Assembly (NCBI GenBank): GCA_029378245.1
Contig: JARKIF010000006.1
Location: 2,046,001-2,110,000, forward strand
Direction of reading: 5' to 3'
Origin: Roridomyces roridus
Lineage: Eukaryota > Basidiomycota > Agaricomycetes > Agaricales > Mycenaceae
DNA length: 64,000 nucleotides
Below are positions 9,296-21,744 of the stretch, piece by piece. Position 1 is the first letter of the stretch, and every line of letters starts with the position of its first letter. The position numbers and the translations under genes were made by a program. Below the pieces are notes generated by a model that saw only the letters and a program-made list of their open reading frames with translations, was not told the DNA's origin and searched no databases.

Positions 9296-10204
9296 ATGGG
9301 GTGCGCTACACCTATATTCATACCAGGAATGTGCCGATACGCTGATACTGTGCGATGCAGCCGCAAATCATCAAAGGCAAAGGTCCGAGTTGACGTCCCG
9401 GCACTCGCGCCGTTTCCCAAGGGTTATCATCCAGGCAGGGTCGTCAACCCAAGCTGGATCGGAGACACCTGGAGCCAGCAATACACGCAGGCGCACCCTG
9501 GGCCAGTCGATCTCTGTGCCTTCATCGACGCCTGGGACGACGACCATCCAAACAAGCACCGCCCGTGGACGGCTGGTGCCGGCACACTGGGGGGATATTT
9601 TCGCCCCATGTACGGCACATCGACTCCCACTGAGTGGCCTCAAGTATCAGCTGACGTTGCCCAAAGGCGATTGAACGGAATTACCCCAATTTATTACTCT
9701 GGTCTGGTGGGAACGAACACCATTGGCAAATGTTGCGAATATGTCACTTTGCCGAGCCAGTTTACTCGAGCGGCTGCAAGCAATAGCGCTAGCGGTCTGA
9801 GGACGCTGTACACGGAAGCGCGCATATTCAACACCAAGAAACTCCATCCGTTGTGCGAGGCTTGCAGGGGGTTTGTGGTCAATGCCGTGAATCATCATCC
9901 GGGTTTGAGGATTGTTGATCGGGGCGGGGACAAAACCGTTTATGAGTCTGAATTCACGGCATGTAGAAGTGCCAATTTTGTCTGCGCCGTGCTTATAATT
10001 TTTAACGCAGGCCAAGTGCTTCGAGCGCCTCAACGTCGGTGTTTCAGCAGCGGAGATTGAACTTGTGAGTTTATCGTTCACTGAAAGATACATTGGCCAA
10101 AGTTGGTTTGCTAGTGTCTTCGTGCAGAGGCCTTGATGATAAGCTTGGAGAAGAAGCCAAAGAGTGGGAAGAACAAGAAGAAGGCGAATAAAGCGCGTAG
10201 TTGA
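9296..10204 (+). CDS. Hypothetical protein with Lys-rich C-terminus
   Basis: I do not recognise this family. A long open frame (9296-about 9960) can be joined over gcatgtag...acgcag to AKCFERLNVGVSAAEIEL, then over gtgagt...tgctag to CLRAEALMISLEKKPKSG and a lysine tail ending NKARS before TGA at 10202-10204. The central part has a CEACRGFVV motif and a WDDDHPNKHRPW acidic/aromatic stretch. The start codon is uncertain because the upstream frame has no clear boundary. The last two exons are repeated downstream (10425-12040), which supports them as a real, duplicated coding segment. Confidence 0.4.
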
Positions 10205-12040
10205 CGCTGTATGAAATTCCAGTTGTAATGGTTTTCGAGAATGAATTCGCTTTGCTGAGAATTTTCTTCTGCCACCAGAGAAGGGAGAAAGCCCGGTGAA
10301 ATCCAAGACGACTATGGCGGCTGATAGTAGATACAACGGGTTCGAAGTTTGAGGTGTCTGTGGATGTTCGGATTGCTTTGATTTTGGTCGAGGGTGTCTC
10401 AAAGTGGATTGAGAGCGAGGCCGGGGACGATACCGTCTACGAGTCTGAGTTCACGGTGCGTAGAAGTCGCAAATTTGTCTGCACCGTACTTATGATTTCA
10501 AAGGCACAGGAGGAGGAGGAGGAGGATGTATAACTGCAACGGTCCCTAAAAGGAACAAGCGGGCTCTGTACCGACATACACAGCCTCATAATGTATGCTA
10601 CAGACAACTACGCCGCCACCTGTTTCAACCAATACTACAGTGGTGCCGTCTCCCAAGCTTTGAACGTAGAAGGGGGAGGTTGTGATGCATGCAGTGGGGC
10701 CATATGAGCAACCCAATTAGCACTGCTGTACCCAACCTGTTTCCCGTGTATTTGAAAGATGCGTAGGCAAGAGCGGGCCATTCCCAAGCGACAAGTAATT
10801 GTAAGCCCGTGTTCGGAGCCCCCGAGGCTTTAAGGAATCAAGTGAGAGCCAGGAGCGAATCCAGAAGGCTCAATTGAAAAGGAAGTCCGAGGCGCTAGTG
10901 GAGACCGAGGTGTCCGGAACCAAGTCTCCTGAATCGAACCCTAGGAGGAAGCCAGGAGGAGCCGAGGAGACTGTGAGACAAACCGCCCCCTACAGCCCGA
11001 CATGGAGCAAAGAGCAGTGCGAGAGAGCTTCAAGACCTGGACTGCGCCCCGGTGTACTTGGGTCTTTTGCATCGTGCTCTCGGTGACTAGTATTGTCTCT
11101 ACGAACTTCGAAGATGAAGCATCAACGTCGATGAAGAGTCTCCGTGACTTGCTGGGTAGCAGTAATTGACGAATCGCTGCCGTCACTGTGTCGTCCAGCG
11201 TGTGCTAAGTACCCCAGCGTCGAGGCATCGTCATCTCGACGTCGTTTGAGGGACCTCTTTAGACCCGAGTCGAGGAAATATCGTCTCGACGTCGTGGTAT
11301 TCGACACCATGATGACAAATTGACTGTGTCGAGACCTTGTACCGTCGATGAGGTAGACTTCCAATATGTTGCCTCGTGAGAGTCAGGTCCGTCGGACGGG
11401 TGTTCGACGCCAATGAGGTTGAGACGAGGTGAGACCAAGGTGAGACATCATGGCGGTCCAGGAAAGGTGTGCTTGCGAGCAGCTCAACCTCGGGGTTTCA
11501 GAAGCGGAAATTGAACTTGTGAGTTTATCGTTCACTGAAAGGTACATTGGCCAAAGTTGGTTTGCTAGTGCCTTCGTGCGGAAGCCTCGATGATAAGCGT
11601 GGAGAAGAAGCCAAAGAGTGTGAAGAACAAGAAGAAGGGGAAGAAAGCGCGAAGTTGACGCTGTATGAAATTCCAAGTAGTTCGTACTGGTTATGTAAGT
11701 TCGAGAATGGATTCGCTTTGTGTCGAGTGCCAGAGAAGGGTGCAGCGGGGTTGAAGTTTGAGGCGTTCGCGCTTCGATTTGGGCTCTTGAAACATCAGGG
11801 TCTTCCAGAAAAGGAGGGACTAATCTCGTGAAGCAAGATGGTGGCAAGCAAGTTGAAGGTGGATGTAGCCTGCTGGTTGGAAATTTCTTGTTCCAGACAA
11901 GGGGGAAAACCCCGCTCAACGTTCAGCTCCAAGACGACCAGCGCAGCGGATACAACGGGCTTGAAGCGTAGTTTGAGGCGTCTGTTGGACGTTCGTGATT
12001 GCTTTGATTTTAGTCGAGGGTGTCCAAAAGTGGATTGAGA
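9920..12040 (+). repeat. Tandem segmental duplication, second copy split by an insertion
   Basis: About 500 bp covering the end of the hypothetical gene and its 3' flank (9920-10420) recurs immediately downstream. The first part of the second copy lies at about 10425-10506 (GACGATACCGTCTACGAGTC versus GACAAAACCGTTTATGAGTC in copy one). The rest lies at about 11480-12040, including the intron gtgagtttatcgttcactga, the lysine tail and the 3' flank up to AAGTGGATTGAGAGCG. Divergence is modest and the second copy lacks an intact reading frame. Confidence 0.7.
10507..11482. other. ~975-bp insertion inside the second copy of the duplication
   Basis: This segment interrupts homology between the tandem copies. 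It begins near a GGAGGAGGAGGAGG run and contains repeated TCTCGACGTCG units (about 11233-11300), once next to its near complement. No open frame with recognisable coding content and no clear terminal inverted repeats were seen. Confidence 0.4.
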
Positions 12041-12204
12041 GCGGCCAGTGAACTTGTTCCAGGAGAAGAGCGAAATGTTTCGGGTATCTCTTCCACGAGC
12101 TTCGCATGAAAAAGCAAGATGTTGGCAAGAGTCAGGTTGGTCGGAGTCGGATGCGATCTCGTGAGTCATCAATCCGTCATCGTAAAATCTTGGACCCCGC
12201 CTCG

Positions 12205-15200
12205 ATGCCGCCCAAATCGTCGTCAGCATCGGCAGGCACGCGCAAGAAGCACGCCAGGAAAGCCGCTGGCCCCGTCGATATCCCTCCTCCCGCCCCTCGG
12301 GAAAAGAAGGGCAAGAAACCACATCGTTCCGATCCGCCGCGACCAAAGGTGTACATCCCGCCATCCAAACCGACGCCCGTAACGCGCGATCCACTCGATG
12401 AGAACGGCCTCGCGCATCGGTTGCCACCAGATTTGCTCGTTGTGCTCCGGGGGCTTGGGAAGAAGGCGGCTGTGACCAAGGTTCGGGCATTGGAGGAGCT
12501 GCTCAGCGGATGGGTGATGAAGCGAGACGAGGACGACATGTACGTGCTCCAAGAGATGCTGCCGGTGTGGATGCACCATGTAGCTGCACACTTACTCCAC
12601 CTGGACCGCCGGATTCGAGCCTTGACCGCCTCGGTACATGCTGCCCTCCTTCGTATCCCACTTCTCCGCCCAACACTCGTGGAGGAGGCGGAATCTGACG
12701 CAGCAGGTGCCTGGGCACTCGCAGCACATGACCCCGACCGTGCAGTCGCCACCGTCGCATCAGCATCTCGTGTACCCACAACGCCCACCGTTCTCACCGC
12801 GTTTCTTGAACGTGCGCTGCTCGACCCAGATGGCCTTTACACGACTCTCAATCCGACTGCACCTGTCGCCCTACCACCGCCAAACAAAGGAGGCCGAGGT
12901 GGTGCTGCACGCCCGACGGGTCGCGTGGAGCCAGAGCCCGTTGTTCGGCGTACGGACGAGCTGGAGGAGAGCGAGTCCGATCGACGTGCACGTTTTCGAA
13001 TAGCGGCATTTGGCGCGCTCAGGCATATGCTAGGTGTGTCTGTCCTCCATTCCTCGTGTTAACCAAAACTCAATAAAACAGAAACCATGGACGCAGAGAC
13101 GCCCCTGCCTGCTTTTCTCTCCGTCCCTCGGCTTTGGAGTGCACTAAACAACACCCAAGACGACGCAGATCCCGAGGAACCTATCGGCTACGCCCAACCT
13201 GCCCTCCGCCGCGCTGCATGGGCGGTCATACCCGCGCTTCTTCAGCGAATTTCCTCTTTACTGCAAGATGAAGGTATCAACGAACTGCGAGACACGCTGG
13301 CGCGCGCCGTACTGCAGGCTGCATGGGTAGAACAGGATGGTGGTGTGCAGGGTGCCATGTGGGGCGGCGTTTTGGGTGTTTTGCGGAGTGCGTTTTCCTG
13401 GCTTGTTCCTCGAGATCCAGAACTAACTAGCTATAGACAACCCGGGCGCATGGCACCTCACACCCTCCGCCTACCCATCCTTCCTTACCAACTTTCTCGC
13501 AAAGGCGTGCGGCGGCGCCCCTGTTAGCGCTTACCCGAGCGTTGTGCTCGTCGTGGCTAGTTTGCCTGACGAAGTGAGTACATACAACATGATTCATGAA
13601 TATTGTATATTTACGACACCATGCAGCTAATCGTCCCAACGGATACGCTCTTTGATGCTTTTTGGGCTGCGTTGGGTGGGCCTCCGTCCACTCCATCTAC
13701 TTCCTCGGCAGCGCCTGCGCTCACTACGGCGCTTCCTGGTGCTCGTGCGCGTGCCGGAGCAGCGTTTGTTAGTGCGTTATTGGAGTGTGCTGTTTTTGTC
13801 GTGCGGAGGGGAAGGGGTCGGGCTGGTGTTGCGAGTGTGGGTGAAGAGGGTGATGCAGAAGAGGAGGAAGCAAGGCGCTTGCTCGCCGAGGAGACGCAGG
13901 GCACCAAGGGGTCCGAGTTGGTTGCGAGGGAAGTGAGTCGGGTGTGGGCTGCGCTTTCGTCTGCTTCTCCAGAGGCGATGGAGCAGGAGACGGAAAGACG
14001 GCGGCTTTTGCATGTCGATACCAAGCGTGCTGGGGTTCTTTTGAGGCAGGCGTTGGAGGGTGCAGCTGGTGTGGGTAGTGGTGAGTGTTTTTCCCCCTCT
14101 TCTCGTCTCAACAAACAAACTAACGATCTGCAGATCTACTTGATGCGGGACTGGACGCTCTCGGAAGGTGCATCAAGGCTGGATGGGCTGCTAGCGGGGA
14201 TGGGCCGCTCGTTTGTGCTGTTTTGGCCGAGTTGGTCGGCGAAGACCGGGAAGAGGCCAACGACGACGAATCAGCTGCCGATGGAAAGCTCTCACCAGCC
14301 GTCGCCGCCACCCGCATCCATGCCTTTGGCCGCGCACTCACAACCGACATTCTTTCTGCCGCACTCGCCACAGAAGAGATCAGCACCGCCTTCCTCGTCT
14401 GCGCACTCTCCACTTTTGGAGCTCGGACATGGACGTTTGGAGACGGGGCTGTAGCGGAGCGGGCAGATGCGATGTTTGCCAATGGCGCATATGCGTTGCT
14501 CCGAACCGCTCCGGGGTTACTGTTTGCGTATTTGCGACACCGGGCGCTGCGTAGGGAGGAGTTGTATCAAGCCCTTCTACGGGAGGTTGCTAAACACCCA
14601 GAGGCGGCGGGGGATGCGCTGGCGATCTTGGTTTCACCTGAGGCTGGCGTGGCGCTGGAGGGGCTGAAAGCGACTGATGGGTTGCTTGATTCGCTGTTTG
14701 TTGATGTTGATGCTGGGGCGCAGCTTCAGCTACCTCCCAAGGTGTTGGCGCAGGTGTTACAACAGGGCGAGCGGTTCTTGACGCCGGCGGCTGGACGGGC
14801 GGTCCTGGCGCGGGTTGTTGCTGCGTTTGTAGGGCGTCTTGAGGTGGCGCTTGCGAATGGCGAGCAACGAGTGCCTTTGGGAGAGTTTGAAGCTGATGTG
14901 ACGTTACTCGGGGAGGTGCTGGCGGTGCGTCCGGATGCGCTTTCCGGTTTGGAACTTGGAGGAGGGGAGGTGGTGTTTGCACCGGCGGTCTATATCTTCG
15001 GGTATGTCTTGCCGCGCGCATACCCGGAAGAAGAGCGGGATGTGGAGGCGCTTGCAAAGGCGCGGAGTTTGTGGACAAGCTGGTGTGAGGTAGGGGATGA
15101 GGGATCACGGGCAGAGGTTAGGAAGGAGATTATACGGCGCCTGTGTGTCATGGTTTGCAGTACGGATGTGGCTGTTACGTGCGTGGTTTTTCCGATCTTT

Positions 15201-18170
15201 CTTACCTTGTTTATTCACTTGGCTATTTCACAGTCCGGAAGACATCTTGGAAGCCCTTGGAGAGAATACGTTTGGTGCTCCGATCGACGTCGTGACTGCC
15301 GTATTTCCGTCCCGCCCAGATCTCGACGGCATGCTCGATGTGCTATCGAGCGATCCGCCCGCTGCGAGTCTTGCAGTCCTTCATCCACACCTTCCTCCCT
15401 CCTCTGCTATCCGAAAAACTAAACCGGCTTCAGCACACGACACCCGCGGATATTCCTCATATGCACGCACTGTCATTGCATTGCTCCAGGCACTCGCTGC
15501 GGACCGCCGGGTTGCCAAGGAAAACGTATGGGCATTGCACCACGTTCTCGCTCTGGCGATCTACGCCGAGGACCATCTTGCTGTACCTTCTGCGCCGAGT
15601 GCTGTCTTTGACGCTACTTTGCCCACTTTGGACCGTACGGCTCTCGCGGACTTGGTAGTTCGCGCGCAACAGCTGTCGGCGTATCTACTGAGTGCGGGGG
15701 GCGAGGATGGATGGCGCGCTCGGGTCTTGGCTGCTGTCACGAATGATAAACCGCTCGTTGGGGGTGGCGCACTGCCCGAGCTATTAGTCGGCTTGATTGG
15801 TTGTGCGCGCAGGACGGATGGAATTCTGGATTGTCGTGTGCTGGACAGGGTACTGCGGCATGTGCTGCAGGACGCGGATAAGGCCGAGGCCGATCTTTGG
15901 ATGGTCTTTGCCCGGAAGATTGAAAAGACGAGTGAGTATGAGTTTTTTATCTGGTGAATTTGGCTTTAACTGCGTGTTAGCTCCCGAGACGTGTATCGCC
16001 ATTGTTTCGGCCGTCAGCAACTCTACGCTGGAACCACCACGGCTGGAACGATATCGGAACGAGCTTGCGGCGGATCTTTTGGGAATCCCGGCAAGCAAGG
16101 CGAATACACAAGGCTTGCTGACGCTGCGGAAGCTTGCCGCCAGTGCGCCCGATGTGGATTCAGATGTCGTGTTTCTCCCTCAGCAGCGATCTGTCAACAT
16201 TTTCAAGGCGTGCCAGCAATGGATCGCCTCGGATGAAGATATTGAGGAGGAGTTGGAGAGCGCGATGACGCTGGTGTTCCTCTCCTTGGCACCGTTACTT
16301 CAGAACGTTGTCGGAACGCACTGGGATCTCATCTTTGATGTTTTGGAGAGTAATCTCGAGGTTTGATCGTTTCTTATCTGCGGTCAGCGTGGTCTAACTA
16401 TCCTCCCAGAACGCCTCTCTCACGGACGAAGAGACTCTGGTCTCGCTGGCTCGAACGCTGCGACTGATCATTCTCATTCAGGATCTTACTCTCACCAACA
16501 AGACGCTTCGTGCTAGTTGGCAAGAGAGGCAGATGCCAATCTTGACGCTGGTCCGAGACCTCGCTGCTGGTCAGCCAGGTAGGATGCAGTTCGGCTCTGT
16601 AGATGACTTGGCAAGTTCTGCCCCTCTATCTCTATGCCGCGAGCGCGTCTTGTTCATTGTGCAAGACCTGCCTGCGTCCTTGATTACCGAAGAGACTTTG
16701 CCTCAAGTGAGCATTCCGAGGTCGATATCTCCAAACTATCTGACGGATCGTCTTTCTAGATGTGCCACCTGCTGACCGACCCGTCCATTGAGGTGCAGAA
16801 GATGACTTATCAGCTTCTTGGCGTCGCCGCCCGCAAGCGCACGGAGCATTTTGTTATCGAAGCTGGCGTGGATGTTGATGCTGTTGTGAAGGCGGAACTT
16901 CCACTCGAGCTGCTCGACATCTTGCAGACGAGCCTCAATTCTCATCAAGGCGATCTATTGGAGCTTGACGAGTCGGTGTGTACGGTTTTGGAGGGACTTG
17001 TGTGGGGATGCTCATACGTGGACAGACTGTCTTTGGGTATCTGCTCGGCTGGATGGTGGTCTTTGACCTCTTCACCGATGCTGTAAGCTTTCCGTCTTCA
17101 CCGTGTTTCCTTCTCTGATTCCATCACAAGTCCCTGAAAGTCCGCTTGAGCTATATCGACCAATTGCGCAGCCTTGACATCATCGGGTCGTCCTTTATAC
17201 CAAACCTTCTCAATCTACTTGGAGTCGACCAAGGCATCGGGAAGGCCTTCAAACTAGATCCATGGTCCGTGGATGAGTACTTTGTGCAGTGTACGTCCTT
17301 GTTGGTCCGTTGTTAGGTCTTGCTTGACACGCTTTGTAGTGTATGAATCCGGCAGCCCGTGGAGCTTCCAGGTCTTCGCCGCCCATTTGTATTATCGGGC
17401 GCTTCTCACTGTTCCGTCTCTCATCTACAACTGGGTCCTCGATTGCAAGGATCGGCAATTGTCTTCTAGCATCGCGACATACACATCTCTGCACTTCTCG
17501 CCCGTTATCATTCGTTCAGAGTTGACGCACGTCAAGAGTCCTCAGGTCACGGCGGACCTGGTAGATGAGAATCTGACTATCAAGGTCGCTGCCGCCGTGA
17601 ACGAGGTTGTGGCCTCGTATCTTGTCGACGAGCATCAGCTTGAGATCAAGCTCAAGATCCCCTCGGATTGGCCCTTGCATAAGATCGAGGTCAAGGATGT
17701 GCAGAAGGTTGGTGTGGAGGAGAGGCGGTGGAGGGCATGGATACTTGCGGTGCAGCAGATACTGTGGTCTCAGGTGCGTTTTGCTGCCTTGCGGCAATAA
17801 GATGCGCTTACTAATCCATCTGCAGAATGGGAGGATCGTGGATGGCATTGGTTTGTTCAAGAAGAACGTTACGTTGCACTTTGAGGGCCAGGTGGAATGT
17901 GCCATTTGCTACTCGTCAGTCTCTGGCACTTCTTTCCCTCTTACAGGCTTTGACCTTTTCCGGTGTACAGAATCATCAGCGTGATGGACGGCTCTCTTCC
18001 GAGCAAGCCTTGTAAAACGTGTAAGAATCGATTCCATTCGGGTTGTCTTTACAAGGTATGTATTTCTATTCCGTGGCGTCGTCGGATTGGAACTTACTCG
18101 AATTCGTACGCAGTGGTTTAGCACGAGCCATTCGTCCAGCTGTCCATTGTGCCGATCGGACATTATATAG
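12205..18170 (+). CDS. LTN1: Listerin, RING-type E3 ubiquitin ligase of ribosome quality control
   Basis: Multi-exon gene encoding roughly 1,700 residues, the expected size for Ltn1/Rkr1. The N-terminus (MPPKSSSASAGTRKKHARKA) is basic, followed by LPPDLLVVLRGLGKKAAVTK and long stretches of HEAT-like helices. The C-terminus holds the RWD-like region (LHFSPVIIRSEL, QLEIKLKIPSDWPL) and a RING of Listerin type: VECAICYS, KPCKTCKNRFHSGCLYKWF, SSSCPLCRSDII, ending at TAG 18168-18170. Ltn1 binds 60S subunits carrying stalled nascent chains, with Rqc2, and ubiquitinates the chain for Cdc48 extraction. Visible introns include 13034-13081, 13388-13436, one near 13573-13626, one ending CTGCAG near 14133, and one near 15180-15233. 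All eight zinc ligands of the RING can be seen. An in-frame ATG lies upstream, but 12205 gives the conserved-looking N-terminus. Confidence 0.93.
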
Positions 18171-18554
18171 AGTATTTTAGAGAGAGAGAAATCAATGTAT
18201 AGTGTGTACTATCACCGATTGGCGTTGGGGAGTTCAGTGGGGTCTCGTCGAATTGCCTGATTGGGCCGTGGGCGTTGTTTGTTTGTACTCATGTCAATCG
18301 CTGATCACTTTTGCTTTCGCACTACGAGGACGCCAGGCAACATCCCGCTCAAGTCAAGGCTCTTCCAATCCAAAAACCCAATAGAGTCTCTGTAAACTCT
18401 TCTCAGTCCCATCTCCCCCAACTTCGAAGTGCCAACCTGCAACTCCGAACTGCCTTTCATTTTGCGTTGCTGCCAGTCTGCCCAGCCAAGATCCTCTCCT
18501 GCCTGATCTGATCATAACCAGAAACCTCTCTCCTCCTTCCGGACCCCCAATCTC
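18171..18554. other. Intergenic region, nothing recognised
   Basis: Between the Listerin stop and the next coding remnant. Pyrimidine-rich stretches before 18555 resemble a fungal 5' UTR. No other feature seen. Confidence 0.4.
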
Positions 18555-21105
18555 ATGAGCGCGCACAACCTGAACATCGACGATGTGGAAGAGGTGGGGT
18601 ACCTCCTCTACTCCCTAATCAAGACCTGGGCGCCCCACAATCGACACTTCAAGCTTCAATCCGAAATATCTCAAAATTGCTCAGTGCACCGCACTCCTGC
18701 GAGCAGAGCCCGACTTTTACGCTGTGCTCAGAAACGCTTCAATAACAAACAACTACCGACTTGTTCACGGCTCCCGTACTTGACCCTCTTCCTCCTCCAG
18801 GGAACCGTTCTGACACAGCCATTAGCTTTGCTTCGACGAGGATCCGTGAAGGAAACCAGCGATTTTTTGGTCCAGCTACGCCCAGCCATCATGGATTGCC
18901 TCGAAAGAGACCCCATTTTTCCCCTGTGGAATCCGGAGCTCGATGACGAAGAATTTCGTTCTCATCTCACGGACTTTCGTCTCTTCGACCCCAAGGAACC
19001 CTCCTTGCTCCTGGAACGACTCGGTACCTTCCAGAGCGACCCAAATCTGTGCAGTTCATTTTCACGCGGGGCAAAGATACGTCAGTGGAGTTCATTTACC
19101 ACCGATCCATGTCTGAACCCTCTCAGATTCCTCGTAAACTGCTCCGGATCCGGCAAGACTCGCCTTGCATTCGAGGGTCGCTGTCGCGAATGGGGCTTCT
19201 ATTTCTCTGCTGGGAATGATACAGATTTGACTGCACTGGATCTATTCGACGCCATCGAGAATCGCATCCAGCACCATTCTGCCTTCGACAAATACCTTCC
19301 ACCCGGTGACCCAAGGACTCGACAGACTTTGCAGAAAAGCTGAAGTCCAATCAAAGGGTATCAGCTGATCATTTCAATGTCGTACTATTGGCGCGCCTTC
19401 TGGTATTTCAGATGTATGCCGAGGTTATTCACGAAATTGGTCCGACGCCAGAACACAAATACAAATGGCTACTTCTACAACTTCGTCCGAGGATCATACC
19501 AGGGCTAGGGGATATGATGGTGCAGCTAACAGATATTTTGCGGCAGGATTGTTACGACTCTTACTTGAGAGTCGATATCGCGGAAGCCATGGGACGCATC
19601 CGCGACATCTTTGGCCCATCTCTTTTACGTCGTGGATGAGGCGCAGATCCCTGTCAACAAATTTCCGTACGCATTTCCTACGGAAGGGTCGCATCATGTG
19701 GACAATTTTCACGTCTCCATGGTCGTGTCTGGAATTCGGATTCCGAAAGCCATCTTCGACGGCGAGGAACACTCGAGTCCTCGGCACCGCTGGTCTTGAA
19801 ACACCGGGTCATTTGACACAGACTCGCAACGGCGCTACCTGGAACATTTCCTGCCTCCCTCATCGCCGATTCTCAGACGGGAGACGTATTATTGTCTCGA
19901 GCACGGGGCTGGTTGCGCGGAAGGTACGTATTCTTCAATCATGTGGGGTGTGGTTAACAGATGATCCAAACACATCGATTCACGGCGTCCTTTCTGACCA
20001 TGCTCCTTGTGAACGGGTTCTTGCCTGCCAATGCAATTCTCGATGATTTCTTTGATAATTTTGCTCTGTTTCCGCCCGCCGACAGTGACAGCGAGTTGCC
20101 AGAGCTCGAAACCATTTTGAAGGAGAAATCACTGCGAAGATTTGGACTGTTGAGATTTTCTCGCATGGGCGAAAGTGCGTCCTCGAATTATTACGAACTC
20201 ACTTGCTTATCAAGTCACTCAGAACCCTTCATCAAGGACACCATTCATCGAATCTTGCTTCATTATTTGGTCACCAGGAATCACCCCAAACCGCTGTCAA
20301 GGAATCTGTGATCAGAGCGACTCTTTCGAGTCTTGAGGACGATAAGTTATTCGCTGACGGGGTCAGTCTTGAAGCTTCTTTCTTCAAATTGCCGCTGACG
20401 AACCTCGTAGGATGACCAGGACCTGTGTCACCAGGCCAGAGCCGCACTCAAGAGCCTGCCCAACCTATCTTCTAAACTCGGTTCCTTCGGCACCCTCAGA
20501 GTCGTCGCGTCTTTCCCCGCTCAGACGCGTATAGGCCGACTACCGTCCAGCTCCACTCGCTATGCCGCAAATATGAACATGGGGTTGTTCCAAGAAATGC
20601 ACGAGGGACTCAACACCTGGGATATGGTGAGAAACTTGTCATTCAGAATCGCTGGCATTCAGCGCAAGCCGGATTATGTCACTATCGACGAGGACAGCCC
20701 CGTCCCGGTGCAGAAAATTCGAAGTTCTCGCGCAGAAGTTGAACACTCACCGGTGCGGCGTTCGCCGAGGAAACGAAAGGCGGAGGACGTCGCCGACGAC
20801 GACAACGAGGCGGATGGAACCGATACCCGCAGTCCGAAGAAGGCGAAGGTTCGAAATCTGAACCTCGCCCACCACCGGTACGGCAGTCGAAGAGGAAGCG
20901 TGAGACGGAGGAGGAAGAGGCTTCGGACACCAGTGCTGCGGTGGCTGGCGACGATGCTCGTCCGAAGAAGAAAGGGCGTTCTCAGCCTGCGCAGTCAGTG
21001 GTGCGGCAGTCACCCAAGAAAAAACCAAGGCTTGATTTATTCACTAGACCCTGTGCTTCAGCGGTCTTTGTATACCATGTATTTATGTTGGAATCTTACT
21101 TGTAG
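18555..21105 (+). pseudogene. Agaric P-loop NTPase (Crinkler-like type), frame-disrupted
   Basis: Recognisable in order: an N-terminal region with LERDPIFPLWNPELDDEE, a Walker A motif in FLVNCSGSGKTRLAFEG (about 19130) followed by WGFYFSAGND, a helical segment DMMVQLTDILRQDCYDSYLR, a Walker B-like HLFYVVDEAQ (about 19615), then VVSGIRIPKAIFD, FLPPSSPILRRETYYCLEHG, FTASFLTMLLVNGFL, and a basic tail with repeated VR.S.RKRK units. These pieces sit in different frames. Changes are needed near 19325 (before DFAEKLKSNQRVSADHF), near 19600 (before the Walker B strand), and near 20848, where one base must be skipped to continue into the RQSKRKRE tail ending at TAG 21103-21105. Family members are common in mushroom genomes and are often linked to Crinkler-type effector NTPases; that link is from memory. 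Some shifts could be unrecognised introns, but not all. Confidence 0.55.
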
Positions 21106-21744
21106 TGCAGATGAACTCCCATTTGAGACCTTCTCTGACTCGGATGAGTCACGGTCGAATCGGGCTTCGAATGCATATTGAAATATTCAGCTACTCAGGC
21201 CTAGTTGTGCACCCACGCGGATATGTAGTACCGGCGCGGAAAAGTGGTTTCACAGATGAGCAAGAGGGTATCCAGAGGGAGTTCAACGCCACAAGCTAAG
21301 CCGGGCAAGGTCTTAGGTCGTCCAAGTCATCAGAGAGTGTCCTCGTCTCCGTGGGACCAGCGGGTCCGTGGCTACCTCGGCGGGTGTCAACGTAGCAATT
21401 ATAGGCTGTATCATTGCCGTTCGCCGTAGCCTCGTACCTGGTACAGTCCTACAGCTCGCCCTACGAGGTACGAGCGGCAACTGAGAAGCGGCTGTCTGCG
21501 TCTGTCAAGAGATACTAACCTCGGCCGAGACTGAATCGCCCGCATTTCCAAATCCGAAATCGTCCGCCTTCTATAAGTGGGTTGTTGTCGAGCGACGTAG
21601 GTTTGCGCGCGAGATGACCGTTATAAACAGAGCAGTGATGTGGCCTATGTAACTGACAGACACGCCTTTTTCTAAGTTTTCTTGCCCGCTACACGTCGTT
21701 GCGATTGGAACATTGGAAATACTACTCGGGAATAAACTACTTGA
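21106..21744. other. Convergent intergenic region, nothing recognised
   Basis: Lies between two convergent genes. Short complementary segments occur around 21425-21475 (CTCGTACCTGGTAC and GAGGTACGAG). No coding feature supported. Confidence 0.35.

Noticed and set aside
9021..9674. 217-codon ORF overlapping the hypothetical gene
   Set aside because: Ser/Thr/Arg-rich out-of-frame reading; the other frame joins to exons that are duplicated downstream.
14590..15108. Pro/Gln/His-rich minus-strand ORF inside Listerin
   Set aside because: Antisense of a conserved Listerin exon; composition is typical of shadow frames.
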